DNA from: Okapia johnstoni
Lineage: Eukaryota > Chordata > Mammalia > Artiodactyla > Giraffidae
Direction: 5' to 3'
Assembly: GCA_024291935.2 (NCBI GenBank)
Contig: CM044322.1
Coordinates: forward strand, 69,307,405 to 69,371,404
Length of the DNA stretch: 64,000 nucleotides
Both the position numbers and the translations under genes were made by a program. Positions 46,961 to 57,639 of this stretch are shown here, one piece after another. Below the pieces are notes generated by a model. That model was given only the letters and a program-made list of their open reading frames with translations, was not told the DNA's origin and did no database searches. Position 1 is the first letter of the stretch, and each line of letters opens with the position of its first letter.

Positions 46961-48334
46961 TTCAGTGCATATATACATGCGCATATAAAATGTCTGATGT
47001 GGGGTGTGTATGTTTAAAAATACAAACAAACTCTATCCCTCGTATTTTTTTAGTTCAGATAATGTGAACATTGTCCATGTCAGCAAGCACAGATAAGCTG
47101 AATCATTTTACCCACTGTGGGGTGATGGAGAAGGTCCTCTTCCGGTGGACACTGTGGTTGCCTTTACTTTGTCACAAACAAAAGCTTCCTAATGCTTCTG
47201 GGGACACCAGGGCCAGTATTTTCCTAAAGCAGATGCTAAGAAGCAGAGCTGTTTGGCTGACGATCGTGCACGTCTTCTGTTGCCCTACAAAAACCCTATC
47301 AGTTTTCACTCTACCTACAGGATATATGGAGCCTGTTTCCGTACATGCTCACTGACGCTGGATATGATGGGTTATATTCATTTGTGACATCCTGAATGAA
47401 AAGTGACATCTCATTATTTTACTCATTGCTTTTTTGAGGGAGAAAGGTTGTAGGCCTTGAGGGTGGGGGGGTGTCAGTGTTTAAAGATCTTATTTTTGCT
47501 GCTTATAGTCTCCTGTTTTCCTTGAACCTTTTGGCACCAGGTGCCTAGAAAGGTTTCCTTCCTGTTTACCTGTAGCAAAACTTGGCTGTTGAAAAGAATG
47601 GTGATATTATTGTTTATTCTCCCCTAGTATTCTATCCCAGATAGGAGAAAACGATGGAAATGTGTATTTGGCCTGCTTAGTCTGATGTTTAGAATGTATG
47701 TGGGAAGGAAGCCTGGGCAGTTTATGGCCGAGGATGAGGGCACAAGGGAGTTTATTAAAACTGCAAGCCATATTCGAGACTGAAGTTCTTGAGCCATTGA
47801 CCCTTCCAAAGGTGGAAGACAAGGACCCTTCTTTTATGAAGTAGGAAAGAAGCCAAATTCAAAGATTCTGTGGCAGGAACTGACCCATGGGCACAATAAG
47901 TGGAGCCACCAGATTAGCAGATATTTTTTTGCAGTTCAGGTGTTGGGAATTCAGTCCTTGAATCTTCTCCCTTGGGTCCAGGCAACCTTGCCGGGCTTGT
48001 ATATTCCCCTACTGTTAGACAGCTAGACACCGATCCTTACGGGCAGTGTGTGAGCAATGCTTGAGTAACACTGGGATGACAGAGACTCCACATTTGGGCT
48101 TTGGAAGTTTTCTGTAGTTATTATAAATGTGGGGTCTTCTTTTTTTGGCTATTATGGACACGTTCAGTTCTTAGATGGCTACACAGAGCAAGCCCTGTTA
48201 TAAGAGCCAACTCAGAAGGAACCTCTAGTTGGTACCACACATCTGTCTTCTCTCTTCCTGATGGCACTCATTGGCCTACTTTATGGCACGTGAAAGACTT
48301 CCCTTCTCAATGTGCAAATAGGAAGGCTTCCTCT

Positions 48335-48397
48335 TAGTTTGGCCTCCTGCGTGACACGTGGGATCTTATTTCCCTGACCAGGGATTGAACCTGCGTG
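48335..48397 (-). repeat. tRNA SINE fragment
   Basis: GTGGGATCTTATTTCCCTGA then CCAGGGATTGAACCTGCGTG, the reverse-complement B-box part of a CHR/BovtA-class SINE. Confidence 0.7.
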
Positions 48398-48563
48398 AAT
48401 AATTTATATTTTTGAAATTAAAGAAAGAGAACTTTTAAATATCCTTCTGAGTCCTGTCTGGGTTTGATTCGTAATAGAGATAAAACAGTGATAATATCAG
48501 TAGATGAGTTACTTACCCAGAAGGGATATTTGGTCAAGGGATTTTTGAAAGTCGTATGTGGTA

Positions 48564-48565
48564 TG

Positions 48566-48596
<31 letters not shown>

Positions 48597-48597
48597 A
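48564..48597 (+). repeat. (TG)n microsatellite
   Basis: About 17 TG units interrupted by one TT. Directly followed by a BovA fragment (AGTAGCTTCGTCGTGTCTGA). Likely polymorphic. Confidence 0.95.
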
Positions 48598-48796
48598 TTA
48601 GTAGCTTCGTCGTGTCTGACTCTTTGAAAGTCATATTTATAGGTAACTTGAAGAGGATTGAGACTGCACTGAGTTTTCCTTCTGTGGTATAAGTGGGTGC
48701 TTCAGATTTGCAACCGTGGTGCTTTGAGCACGTGAGAAAGCCAGTGCTGACACGCACCCTCCTGGAAGACTTTCCTGACCCTTGTTTCCTCCTCAG

Positions 48797-48904
48797 AGCC
48801 CCCGTTGCCGTCGGAGTCGCCGCCATGTCCACAGCTGAGATGCTGACCTCAGGTCTGAAGGGAAGGGGCTTCTCTGTGCTGCACACCTACCAGGACCACT
48901 TGTG
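48797..48904 (+). CDS. EIF2D: EIF2D coding exon 5
   Basis: 108 bp after CCTCCTCAG, before GTGGGT. Encodes RAPVAVGVAAMSTAEMLTSG, then LKGRGFSVLHTYQDHLW, the end of the PUA domain. Phase 2 in and out. Confidence 0.97.
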
Positions 48905-50693
48905 GTGGGTTCAGGGTTTGTCTGTTCTACAGGGAAGCTGGGTGGATGCAGAGAGCCCAGGGCCTGGGTTCAGAAGTGAGGGTTTTGGTCCCTGCTGTGT
49001 CCTGTTTCTGGGCAGACATTAATTTCCTTGCTCAGTGTGAAGAAAAGACTTTTTTGTTTTTCCTTTTTAGAGAGGAAGTTACAGAGACCTTTAATTATTT
49101 TCTAGGTGAATTGTAGAATCCTAGGCCTCGAAGAAGGCCTTGGGGATTGTCTTCTCTCTCAGCGCAGCAGTGTCTTTATTTTTATAGCACTGGTCCATCT
49201 GGCCTTTTCTGCCGTGTACATTCAGGCATCTCCTGGCCCCATGACGAGGGCTCAGAAATTCTCACATCTGAATCCAAATCAAAGCAGAGTTGCTCCTCAG
49301 GCTCCAGGGTGGTAATCCGGTTACTGTTATGTTGTTTAAGTTTTACATTTTGGATCTCCTCCTCATTACGGAAGTTGCCCTTTCTCACTGAGACCCTTGC
49401 TCTCCGGCATTTGCTCTCAGAGCTTATTTTCTGCTTATTTTCTTGTCCTTTAACCAAAATAGTAAATAGGGCTCTTCTCCAAAACAGTGTACCCGGTCCT
49501 TTGGCCAAGTGTGTGGCCTGTCGGTATAGGTTTACCCATTACATTTTTAGTCAGTCTTCGAGTTATTCATTTTACAAGTATCAGCCAGACCCTGCTTTGC
49601 TGGAGGTATAGCCTCATCCATCTGGGTCTCAGCAGACGTTTGCAGGCTGCTTACTCAGGAGCTTCCAGCTCCTTGTTTTCTGTCAGTGTGAGAAATTAAG
49701 GTCTTGTTGTCTAAATCGTTTTATCAGCAGCTGCCTTGTCTCCCATCCTCCCACTCTTTGAAAATACTTTCAGTATTTACATGATCAGAATAGCCTGAAC
49801 ATGCACTCTGGCCTCACTATTAGCCTCATTAAAAGCCTTGTTGCAGCTGTTAGTAAACTTAGTTTGACTGGCATAATCTTAGTTAAGGTAAAGCTTTTTG
49901 CTTTTACCATCCTGTCTTCAGAAGGCTTAATGGCATAGACCATTGTAATCTCTACTCTGCAGGTTAGGTTGCTTTTTTTTTTTGATTGAGGTATGGTTGA
50001 TTTCCAGTGTGTTAGTTTCAGGTGTACAGCAAAGTGATTTTAGTGATCACTAGTATATCTAGTGATTCCAGATACAGATATGTACATATATCTTCTTTTT
50101 CAGATTCTTTTCCATTAAAGTTTATTATAAGATATTGAATATAGTTACTGTGCTATACAACAGGTCCTTGTCATTTATCTGTTTTGGATTGCATTCTGGT
50201 TTAACACAGAAGCAGCTGTTTTGCAGTCTTGAGCAGTTCAGTTATTTGTACTTTGTTCTCTACTCTCAGCCTTGGGTTTGTATTTCACCACTTGTACTAC
50301 AGATGCATTTGCAATCTTAATTTTGTTTTTTAATTCAAAGTGGTTTTATTTTTAATTCATATGAAGGGAATACTTTTGGGGGGGGGGCTTGTATATAACT
50401 ATATTGTCTTTAATTTTTCTTTGTCCCTGAATTCCTGTTAATATTATTAGTATTCCTTTGGGATAAGGAGGAGGCAAGAATTCCTCTCTCCATTTCAGAG
50501 ATGAGGAAACTGAGGCATGGGACTTCTCTGGATCCAGAACTGGAGACAGAGTTGAGATGCACGCCTAGGCTCTCTGGCCACTCCCGGACACCCCTGCCTG
50601 TGACTTATTCTCTCTGGACCCCCGCTGGCCCCCGACCAGGGTTGGAGGGTGTGGTGGCTGCCGCTTGGTGTTTCTAACATGAGGTTTTTGCAG
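48905..50693 (+). other. EIF2D: EIF2D intron 5
   Basis: Contains a reverse L1 3' UTR piece at about 49,980-50,185. No other repeat is clear. Confidence 0.7.
49980..50185 (-). mobile_element. L1 3' UTR fragment
   Basis: Reverse complement: T run then GGTATGGTTGATTTCCAGTG, GGTGTACAGCAAAGTGATTT and TATTGAATATAGTTACTGTG. Same family as 60,015-60,278. Confidence 0.8.
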
Positions 50694-50940
50694 GCGATCT
50701 GGAGACAAATCCAGTCCACCGTCCATTGCCCCACTGGCCCTGGACCCCCCGATCTCAGTGAAGGGAAGGGATGTGTCAAAGCCGACACCGCCCTGCAGGG
50801 TGACATGAGGCACCTGACCCTGGAGGGTGAGGAGGAGGAGGTCCAGCGGAGGTGTGAGGAGAAGTCCTTGTCAGAAGCCACGGAAGACCCCGGCCCGGGG
50901 GGCCTGAACCTGGACCCCATGGACAGCAAGACCCTTCAAG
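50694..50940 (+). CDS. EIF2D: EIF2D coding exon 6, one base short (frameshift)
   Basis: 247 bp after TTTTTGCAG, before GTACAG. The frame from exon 5 reads RSGDKSSPPSIAPLALDPP, then would hit TGA at 50,806-50,808. From the C run (50,745-50,750) onward the conserved protein continues in the +1-shifted frame as DLSEGKGCVKADTALQGDMR, HLTLEGEEEEVQRR and the rest, to KTLQ. The outgoing phase needed by exon 7 also requires one more base than the exon has. So one base is missing near the six-C run, relative to the expected frame. It may be a sequencing or assembly error in a homopolymer or a real lesion. The exon encodes the acidic, poorly conserved linker between the PUA and SWIB regions. Confidence 0.92.
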
Positions 50941-51386
50941 GTACAGCTCTGAGGGTAGCAGGGCCTCTCCTCCCAGTGCAGGAGGCTGACGTGCTCTGTG
51001 CTGCTTCTGACGAGGCCTCTGGGAGGGGAGGGAGTTAGCCTTGGCTTTGGTCAGGGTGGTGCCCAGCACTTTGCTGTCTCACCTCGGAGTCTTTTCCACG
51101 TAAGTCACGTTTTCCCAGGTTCCTGTGGGCCTAGCTGCACAGCCCGCCAGGGTTTCTCTGGCTCTGACTTCTCTGTCAGAGAAATGTTTGCGTCTGGCTG
51201 GCTGGGACCCTGTGACCTGCTGCCTCCTCTGGGGTCAGCCTTCTGCGAAGACTCCATGTTCTGGAGAGTCTAGGTGCTTTGGCGCCAGGCAGTGGGCTCC
51301 CTCAGAACCCAGGGGTGAGGGGGGATGTCACTGTGCAGGCCTCTGCATCCCTCCGGAAGGATGAGGTTTTCCTGTTCTCCTTGCAG

Positions 51387-51504
51387 AGCAAATGGATGAG
51401 CTGCTGCAGAGATGCTTCTTGCATGCGTTGAAGTGCTGTGTCAGAAAGGCTGACCTCCCATTGCTCACCAGCACTCTCCTGGGCAGCCACATGTTCTCCT
51501 GCTG
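51387..51504 (+). CDS. EIF2D: EIF2D coding exon 7
   Basis: 118 bp after CTCCTTGCAG, before GTACGG. Encodes EQMDELLQRCFLHALKCCVR, then KADLPLLTSTLLGSHMFSC, a winged-helix-like segment. Phase 1 in, 2 out. Confidence 0.96.
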
Positions 51505-53133
51505 GTACGGAGGGTCTGGGGGGCGGGGGGCAGGGGGCGCTCTCCTGCTTCTCGGTGATCGGATGGGACCAGGCTGATGGGGGAGTTGTCTGAGGAACGT
51601 GATGTGGAAAGCAGGAAGTGGAGGGTTGATCTAGCAAATACTGACTTTTAAAAGCTTAAATGTGAGCCAGTGAAAGGATGTTGCAGAAACGAGGCTAAAA
51701 TTCCCAAGGTGCTCTGAGCCCCGCCTCTGCTCTGGTGAAGCTGGGCTCTCTCGCAAATCAGGCAGCATGTCCCATCCAGGAAGTATCCTGGGGCAGCCTG
51801 TCTGTCTGAAAGTCCAATCCCCTCATGCTTTTCTGAAGAGTAGGTGGGCTGGATGAGCTTGTACCAGAAGGAAGAGTCTGTGACCCTCCCACCCCAGCCC
51901 CAAACACAAGCCACCAGCAGAGGGAGTATTGTTACATGTAGATAACTTCTGGACTTTGAAGCCGGGCTCAGAAGCCAGCTTCCCAGGGTATTAGAGCAGG
52001 GCGGATTTGAACCTGTAAACAGGCTTCTTAGAGCCCTCATTCCTAACACTTGTAAGGTTGCCATCAAAATCAAATAGCCTGACATTTCATAAGCAACCAG
52101 TGAATATTATCATGTCAGGAGATTTGCTTATTGGTTTTCACCCTAAGTCTGAACTTCTTTCTTTTTGAGAATTTTGCTCTCTCTCTTTTTTTTTTAATGA
52201 TTTTAATGTGATTCTCTTCCTCTTCATGTGAGCTTCTTTAAGGGATTCTATACAAGCGTGAGGTCTGGAGTGTGTGACAGGATACTTGGTAATTTGTCCT
52301 GACCTTGCTGGGTTGCAAGTAACTGGGAAAAGGGATCCTGGAATATTCTCTAGGGTAGAGGTTCTTAACCTGGGATATGTTCTAGAAAGGATCCCTGTGA
52401 ATCCAAACTGCTATTGCTTATCACATATTCAGAGAAGATGTATGTTCTGAGGAGCCTTCATTAGGGACTTCTCCCCCTAGAACTAACAGCTGTGGGGTAG
52501 AGATGCCAAGCTTTTTCAATAAGGAGTCAGACAGTAATTATTTTAGACCATTATTATTTCTGCAGCTCTGCATGTCTGCCACTGTGGCCTTGAAGCAGCC
52601 GTAGGCGGTAGATGAACGGGTATTGCCAGAGTTGGTCTGCAGGATGTAGTTTGCCAAATCCTGCTCTAGCCTGGCTGCCACAGTGAGCTTGGTGTTAGAA
52701 AGACTCACCTGGAGGTGAAACTTCTGAGGACACAGAAGATCGTCTAGTTTGAGAGGAATCTAAAACTGTATCTAGTACAGTAGCCATGAGCCATGTGTGG
52801 CTATTTAAATTAAAATTAAATGAAATTTAAAATGTATTTCCTCAGTCACATTAGTCACATTTCAAGTGCTTAATATCCACATGTGGCATGTGGCCACCAC
52901 ATTGATAGAAGAGAACATTCACTCTTTACAGGAATGTGTGTTGGACAGCAAGGGTTTAGAGTGTCTGAAGTCTTTACCTCTTTCTGATGCTGCCACCGAG
53001 CAGAAAGTTCTGGAACAGTGGCCTCTTCCCGAGCATCCTGGAGGAAGGCTGAGGAAACGGCCTCCTCTCAGCGTCAGGCAGGTCTCACCCTACTGCTTTG
53101 TTAGCTTAACTTGCCTTTTCCATCTGCCATCAG
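51505..53133 (+). other. EIF2D: EIF2D intron 7
   Basis: Contains a probable old DNA-transposon repeat at 52,770-52,910. No exon is seen. Confidence 0.65.
52770..52910 (+). repeat. Old hAT/MER-type DNA repeat
   Basis: AGTAGCCATGAGCCATGTGT, a T/A-rich centre and CACATTTCAAGTGCTTAATA followed by CCACATGTGGCATGTGGCCA are the two imperfectly inverted ends of a common mammalian non-autonomous repeat. I do not assign a precise name. Confidence 0.55.
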
Positions 53134-53179
53134 CCCCGAAGGACGACAACTGGACATAAAGAAGTCAAGCTACAAAAAG
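53134..53179 (+). CDS. EIF2D: EIF2D coding exon 8
   Basis: A 46-bp microexon-like exon after CTGCCATCAG, before GTAAGT. Encodes (C)PEGRQLDIKKSSYKK. Too short for ORF scanning, but exact in phase (2 in, 0 out) and protein match. Confidence 0.95.
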
Positions 53180-53587
53180 GTAAGTGGGTCCCTTCTCTGC
53201 ACACCCGCACAGGGAGCTGTGTAGGGCACTCGTGGCGTGAGCTGGTTGATGTGGGGAAGCCCTGTCTGCAGGGCTGATGCTAGAGTTAAGCTTTTTGATT
53301 CCAGGTATAGTGGGATAAGAAAGCTCTCCCAGGGCTGAGGCAGTTGGGTGGGTACCCACTCCCCTCTCTCCGTCCCACCCCTTTATACCCAATCCGAGTT
53401 CTGAAAGGCTTCACCCATTAGTCCCCAGCCCTTAGGATGGGGCCCCTCACTTCCTAGCTGGACGAGGACAGGGACTGTCCCGCGTCCCTTCCCAGGCCCT
53501 GCCTGGATCGGCGTCCGGCACATCGTAGGTGCTCAGCGCGTGTGCGGAGTCGATGAGGCCCCCTATCGCTGGCCCTCTCTCCCTTAG

Positions 53588-53691
53588 CTGTCTAAGTTCC
53601 TGCAGCACATGCAGCAGGAGCAGATTATACAGGTGCGGGAGCTGAGCAAAGGGGTGGAGAGCATTGTGGCCGTGGACTGGAAGCACCCAAG
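53588..53691 (+). CDS. EIF2D: EIF2D coding exon 9 (SWIB region start)
   Basis: 104 bp after CTCCCTTAG, before GTGAGT. Encodes LSKFLQHMQQEQIIQVRELS, then KGVESIVAVDWKHPR. Phase 0 in, 2 out. Confidence 0.96.
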
Positions 53692-53811
53692 GTGAGTGCC
53701 GGGGGCCTGCTCGCCGCAGCTCAGCTGGCCCCGGGGCACCTGGGCCAGGACTGGGGAGCTCTGAGACACCAGTGTAAAATGTGCTTTTTCTTTCCTTCTG
53801 CTGGGTTTCAG

Positions 53812-53961
53812 GATCACATCTTTCGTCATACCCGAGCCCTCCCCGACCTCCCAGACAATCCAGGAGGGTAGCAGGGGACAGCCCTATCACCCTCCAGATA
53901 TAAAACCCCTCTACTGTGTCCCAGCCAGCATGACCCTGCTCTTCCAGGAGTCTGGCCACAA
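53812..53961 (+). CDS. EIF2D: EIF2D coding exon 10
   Basis: 150 bp after TGGGTTTCAG, before GTGAGT, only 120 bp after exon 9. Encodes ITSFVIPEPSPTSQTIQEGS, then YHPPDIKPLYCVPASMTLLF in the SWIB/MDM2 region. Phase 2 in and out. Confidence 0.97.
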
Positions 53962-54336
53962 GTGAGTTTGCGGAGAGCAGCCCTTTTCTTGCCTGCTTGG
54001 TGTTCCAGCCTATAACCCTCTCAGCCTGAGTAGTGCTCTTCTGTGACTGGCAAAACCTGCTCTGCCCCTCTCCTTTCCCTCCCCCCAGACCCAGCTTCAA
54101 GCCTCCTTCCCCTGGGCAGGGTCTCCGGACTAAGTGAGCGAGAGAGTAGGCCTCTCCCTTTTCTACCTGTGACGACTCCTCACACGGCCCTGCGGGCCTC
54201 AGGCAGGAGAAGGGAAGGACGAACGCAGAGCTCGAGAAGCCGAGGACAGCGCCCTGCTGAGCAGGGAGTGAGTCTTGGTGTTTGCGGTTTGTCCCCCAGC
54301 ACAGCGTGAGTAACCTCCTGGTCGCTTCTCACCCAG

Positions 54337-54426
54337 GAAAGGGAGTGTCCTGGAGGGCAGTGAGGTCCGAACAGTCGTCATTAACTACGCCAAGGAAAAC
54401 GACCTAGTGGATGCAGACAACAAAAA
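54337..54426 (+). CDS. EIF2D: EIF2D coding exon 11
   Basis: 90 bp after TCTCACCCAG, before GTGAGT. Encodes KGSVLEGSEVRTVVINYAKE, then NDLVDADNK. Phase 2 in and out. Confidence 0.97.
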
Positions 54427-55362
54427 GTGAGTGGATGAGGAGGAGGGCTTGCCCCACGTCTTTCCACACTCACCTTCAGTGGATGTGGGGGCTGGCTGGG
54501 AGGGTGGGGTGCAGGGGATCTCAGCCTTCTAGAAATAACCAAGGCCGGTGGTTTCTAAACCACAGGCCGTGGACAGTTAGAGCTGTGGCTAGGGTAGTCA
54601 GATCCATATATACTGTCCACACTGACTGCAGCCTGAAGAAGCATCATCTCATACGTATCTTGGGGCTTCCCTGGTGATTCAGTGGTGAAGAATCCACCTG
54701 CTGATGCAGGACATCCAGGTTCTATCACTGGGTTGGGAAGATCCCCTGGAGGAGGAAATGGCAACCCACTCCAGTATTCTTGCTTGGGATAATCCCATGG
54801 ACAGAGAATCCTGGCAGCCTACAATCCATAGGGCTGCAAAAGAGTTGGACATGACCTAGTGACTCAACAATAAGAGTGACCTGAACATATGTATCTACCG
54901 TTGATTGTCAAATGCAGGTGCTATTGTGAGGAACAAAATGCAAACTTCAAAAAATTTTGCCAAAGCCATCTTAGCTTTATGGTATTCTCTGTTTTCCTAG
55001 TAAGTGGATACAGAAGGTAAACCACTAAAGGAAGAGTGTTCCACTAATTTTTTTGTTGTTGTTGTTAATTACAAAAGATAAGCTCGTGATCCAAAAGTTG
55101 GGAACTACTGGCTTCATCATGGTTAGTTAATAGCATAACTGAGCCAGGGATCCCAGTCTTCGCATTTTTTTTCCCATACCACTTTCTGCTTCACTGCCTA
55201 CTTCTCCTTTATCCTAGGAAAGCATATGTGTACCTCCCATCCAGAGAATACGTTGCATCCTGGACTGTGAACCCCTAGTTGGTTCCAATAATCCTGATTG
55301 CCCATGAACAACACATAAGAGACGAATCCTGGGGCTATTTATTGCTTCTTATTTCCCTTTAG
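54427..55362 (+). other. EIF2D: EIF2D intron 11
   Basis: Contains one full Bov-tA at 54,663-54,875. Nothing else recognised. Confidence 0.7.
54663..54875 (+). mobile_element. Bov-tA SINE in EIF2D intron 11
   Basis: GGGCTTCCCTGGTGATTCAG head, GGTTGGGAAGATCCCCTGGA, AATCCCATGGACAGAGAATC and a GACTCAACAATAAGAG end. Confidence 0.92.
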
Positions 55363-55458
55363 TCTCGTGAAATTGGATCCTATCCTTTGTGAGTGCATCT
55401 TAGAGAAGGATGAACAGCACACGGTCATGAAGCTTCCATGGGACAGTCTCCTGAGCAG
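55363..55458 (+). CDS. EIF2D: EIF2D coding exon 12
   Basis: 96 bp after TTCCCTTTAG, before GTAGTG. Encodes LVKLDPILCECILEKDEQHT, then VMKLPWDSLLS. Phase 2 in and out. The donor GTAGTG is weaker than the others. Confidence 0.96.
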
Positions 55459-55814
55459 GTAGTGGGGATTGGGAGCCCCTCTCCAACATTTCCATCCCTT
55501 CCCCTTAATGTCTATCGCTTTGGACATCAGGATTGTCATTGTCATCGTCTCTGACTTCCGTTCCATAATTCACACTGTGTCACTCTGCATAAACACAGGC
55601 GTGAGTAATTCTGATGTGGAGGGTCTTGGGATGATTTGGGCCAACACAATATAGAAGAGAAGGAGAGAGGAAAAGAGCATTAATTAAAAATAAGAACTTC
55701 AAAAAGAGAAACAGAAAGTGGGAGTGGGGGATGGGGATTGTCTTAAAGTCTTTTCAAAGGAAGGATTCTTATACCTTTGCTTTTCCATGAAACCAAAACT
55801 GAAAATAATTTATA

Positions 55815-56035
55815 TCAGGAGTTAGCAAGCTGTTGCCTGTGGGCCAGATCTGGCCTGCTACCTGTTTTGTAAATAAGGTCTTATTGGCACACAGCCACAC
55901 CCTTTTGTTTACGTATCTCTACTCTGTGTTCTTGCTAAATGGCAAAGCTGAGTAATTTCAAAAGAGACCACATGGCTCTTAAAGCCTGAAATATTTACCA
56001 TCGGGCTCTTTATAGAAAAAGTTTGTCTCTCGCAA
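55815..56035 (-). repeat. Old hAT-Charlie-like repeat
   Basis: GTTAGCAAGCTGTTGCCTGT, GGGCCAGATCTGGCCTGCTA, TAAGGTCTTATTGGCACACA and GCTCTTTATAGAAAAAGTTT follow the reverse complement of a common mammalian hAT-derived repeat. Confidence 0.6.
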
Positions 56036-56335
56036 TATATATGCTAGCAAAGAAAATCTGGTTAGACAAAAGGTACAAACTCTTTTTGGTAAAGGCGTCT
56101 AGAAGAGGTGCATGATTGGAACCTGTCAGAAATGCGATGCTGTGCTTTATCCGGCTGGGTAAGGTAGAGTCTTGAGACAGGAATCTGCCACAAGGCCGCT
56201 GGGCAGATTTTCAGAAGGCCAGACCTGTGGACAGTTTCCAGGGGTTCATCTCAGATGTTCCCTTCCCTGAGTCAGTGTATCTCCACTGTGGCTGCATGTT
56301 GGGGAGCTTAAAAAAAAATGTATCTTCCTTGAGAA

Positions 56336-56500
56336 CCTTCTGTGTAGCACAGAGAACTCTACTTGGTGCTCTGTGGTGACCTAAATGGGAAGGAAATCCA
56401 AAAAAGCGGAGATACTTGTATACGTATGGCTGATTCACTTTGCTGCACTGCAGAAACCGACACAGTAGTGTGAAGCAATTACAGTAGCACATTTTTAAAA
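56336..56500 (+). mobile_element. L1 3' UTR fragment
   Basis: GTGTAGCACAGAGAACTCTA, TACGTATGGCTGATTCACTT and GCACTGCAGAAACCGACACA, ending in TTTTTAAAAAATG. Confidence 0.75.
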
Positions 56501-56702
56501 AATGGATCTTCTTGATCAGAGTTTCTGACTCAGTTGGTCTGGGGTGCAGCTCCCTAGTTGATTTGCATGATTCCACTTTGCAGCCAGAGGCAAACCACTG
56601 CCTGCAAGATCAGCTTCCATCCAGCCGCCTGCTGGGCGCGAGCTATGAGGAAATGGCTTCTGCTGGCGTTATCAGCCTCCAACTCGTTAACTCCCATTTC
56701 AG

Positions 56703-56823
56703 ATGTCTGGAAAAATTGCAGCCTGCCTATCAAGTGACCTTTCCGGGACAAGAGCCCATTGTGAAGAAAGGCAGGATCTGCCCAATTGACATTACCCTAG
56801 CACAGAGAGCTTCGAACAAAAAG
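56703..56823 (+). CDS. EIF2D: EIF2D coding exon 13
   Basis: 121 bp after CCCATTTCAG, before GTAATT. Encodes CLEKLQPAYQVTFPGQEPIV, then KKGRICPIDITLAQRASNKK, leading into the SUI1 domain. Phase 2 in, 0 out. Confidence 0.97.
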
Positions 56824-57354
56824 GTAATTTTTAAAAGATACAACGTTTGAAGATGGTGATTTAATCTTCTTGCTAAGTTCTAGTCTCTCTAATATGATTG
56901 GAGACTTTTAGATTGGCCTCAAACACCTCAAAAGTTGTTTAGGAAACACCCATGTTTGTGTGACTGGGCTGTGTTCTATGTAAAACAGGTGAAGCTGACC
57001 CTCTCCCTCACTGTCCTCTAGGATTTTGTGCTAGGAAACTTGCTAGAGCCTGGTTCTGAAAGTAAACAAGATCTTATATTTACTTTTTTCTTAGAACTCT
57101 GGTATGGGCCTTCAGCTCTTCTCTTTTTTGTTACCTCTTGGGCCTTGTTCAGGGAAAATAACTGGTAAAGAATCACTGAAGGAACTGAGCGTGTTTAGCT
57201 TGGCAACACAGTCATAAGAACAAATTACATCTGTCCTCAAATATGTGAAAAACTGTCCTTGGGAAAAGGGCTGCACTTATTTTGTCTGTCTTGAGAAGAC
57301 AGAAATAGGATTATTGGGTAGAAGTCCCAAAAGACAGACTCTAGAAGTGTGTGG

Positions 57355-57590
57355 TTATGAGCGTAGGCTTTGAGATTACAGACTGGGTTCCAGTGTGGCC
57401 TTTGCTTTGCTGCTTGACTTTGAGCTCGATACTTAATGTCACTTTTGCCTGAGTTTCCTTGTATGAAGAATGGGGATAATACCTACCTCATAAGGCACTG
57501 TGAGGATCAAATGAAGGAATATATGTTGGTGAAATATTTACAATACTGCTTGGCATATAAACATTCAATAAATGAGAACCAAGTGATGAT
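57355..57590 (+). repeat. MIR SINE
   Basis: TTCCTTGTATGAAGAATGGG, GATAATACCTACCTCATAAG, GTGAGGATCAAATGAAGGAA and CTTGGCATATAAACATTCAA are MIR core and tail. Confidence 0.8.
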
Positions 57591-57639
57591 GATAAGTTTA
57601 ATAATTAGCAATAGCCACCATTTCTTGAATGTGTAATTA

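Larger units (their letters stand above)
46118..48796 (+). other. EIF2D: EIF2D intron 4
   Basis: Holds an old L1M fragment (about 46,355-46,960), a SINE fragment (48,335-48,397), a TG microsatellite (48,564-48,597) and a 25-bp BovA scrap (48,602-48,627). Nothing else recognised. Confidence 0.7.
55459..56702 (+). other. EIF2D: EIF2D intron 12
   Basis: Contains an old DNA-transposon-like repeat (about 55,815-56,035), an L1 3' UTR piece (56,336-56,500) and a MER20-like scrap (about 56,505-56,600). Confidence 0.6.

Noticed and set aside
50649..51038. 129-codon frame that looks like a separate gene
   Set aside because: Its middle is EIF2D exon 6 in the frame used after the missing base; the rest is intron on both sides.
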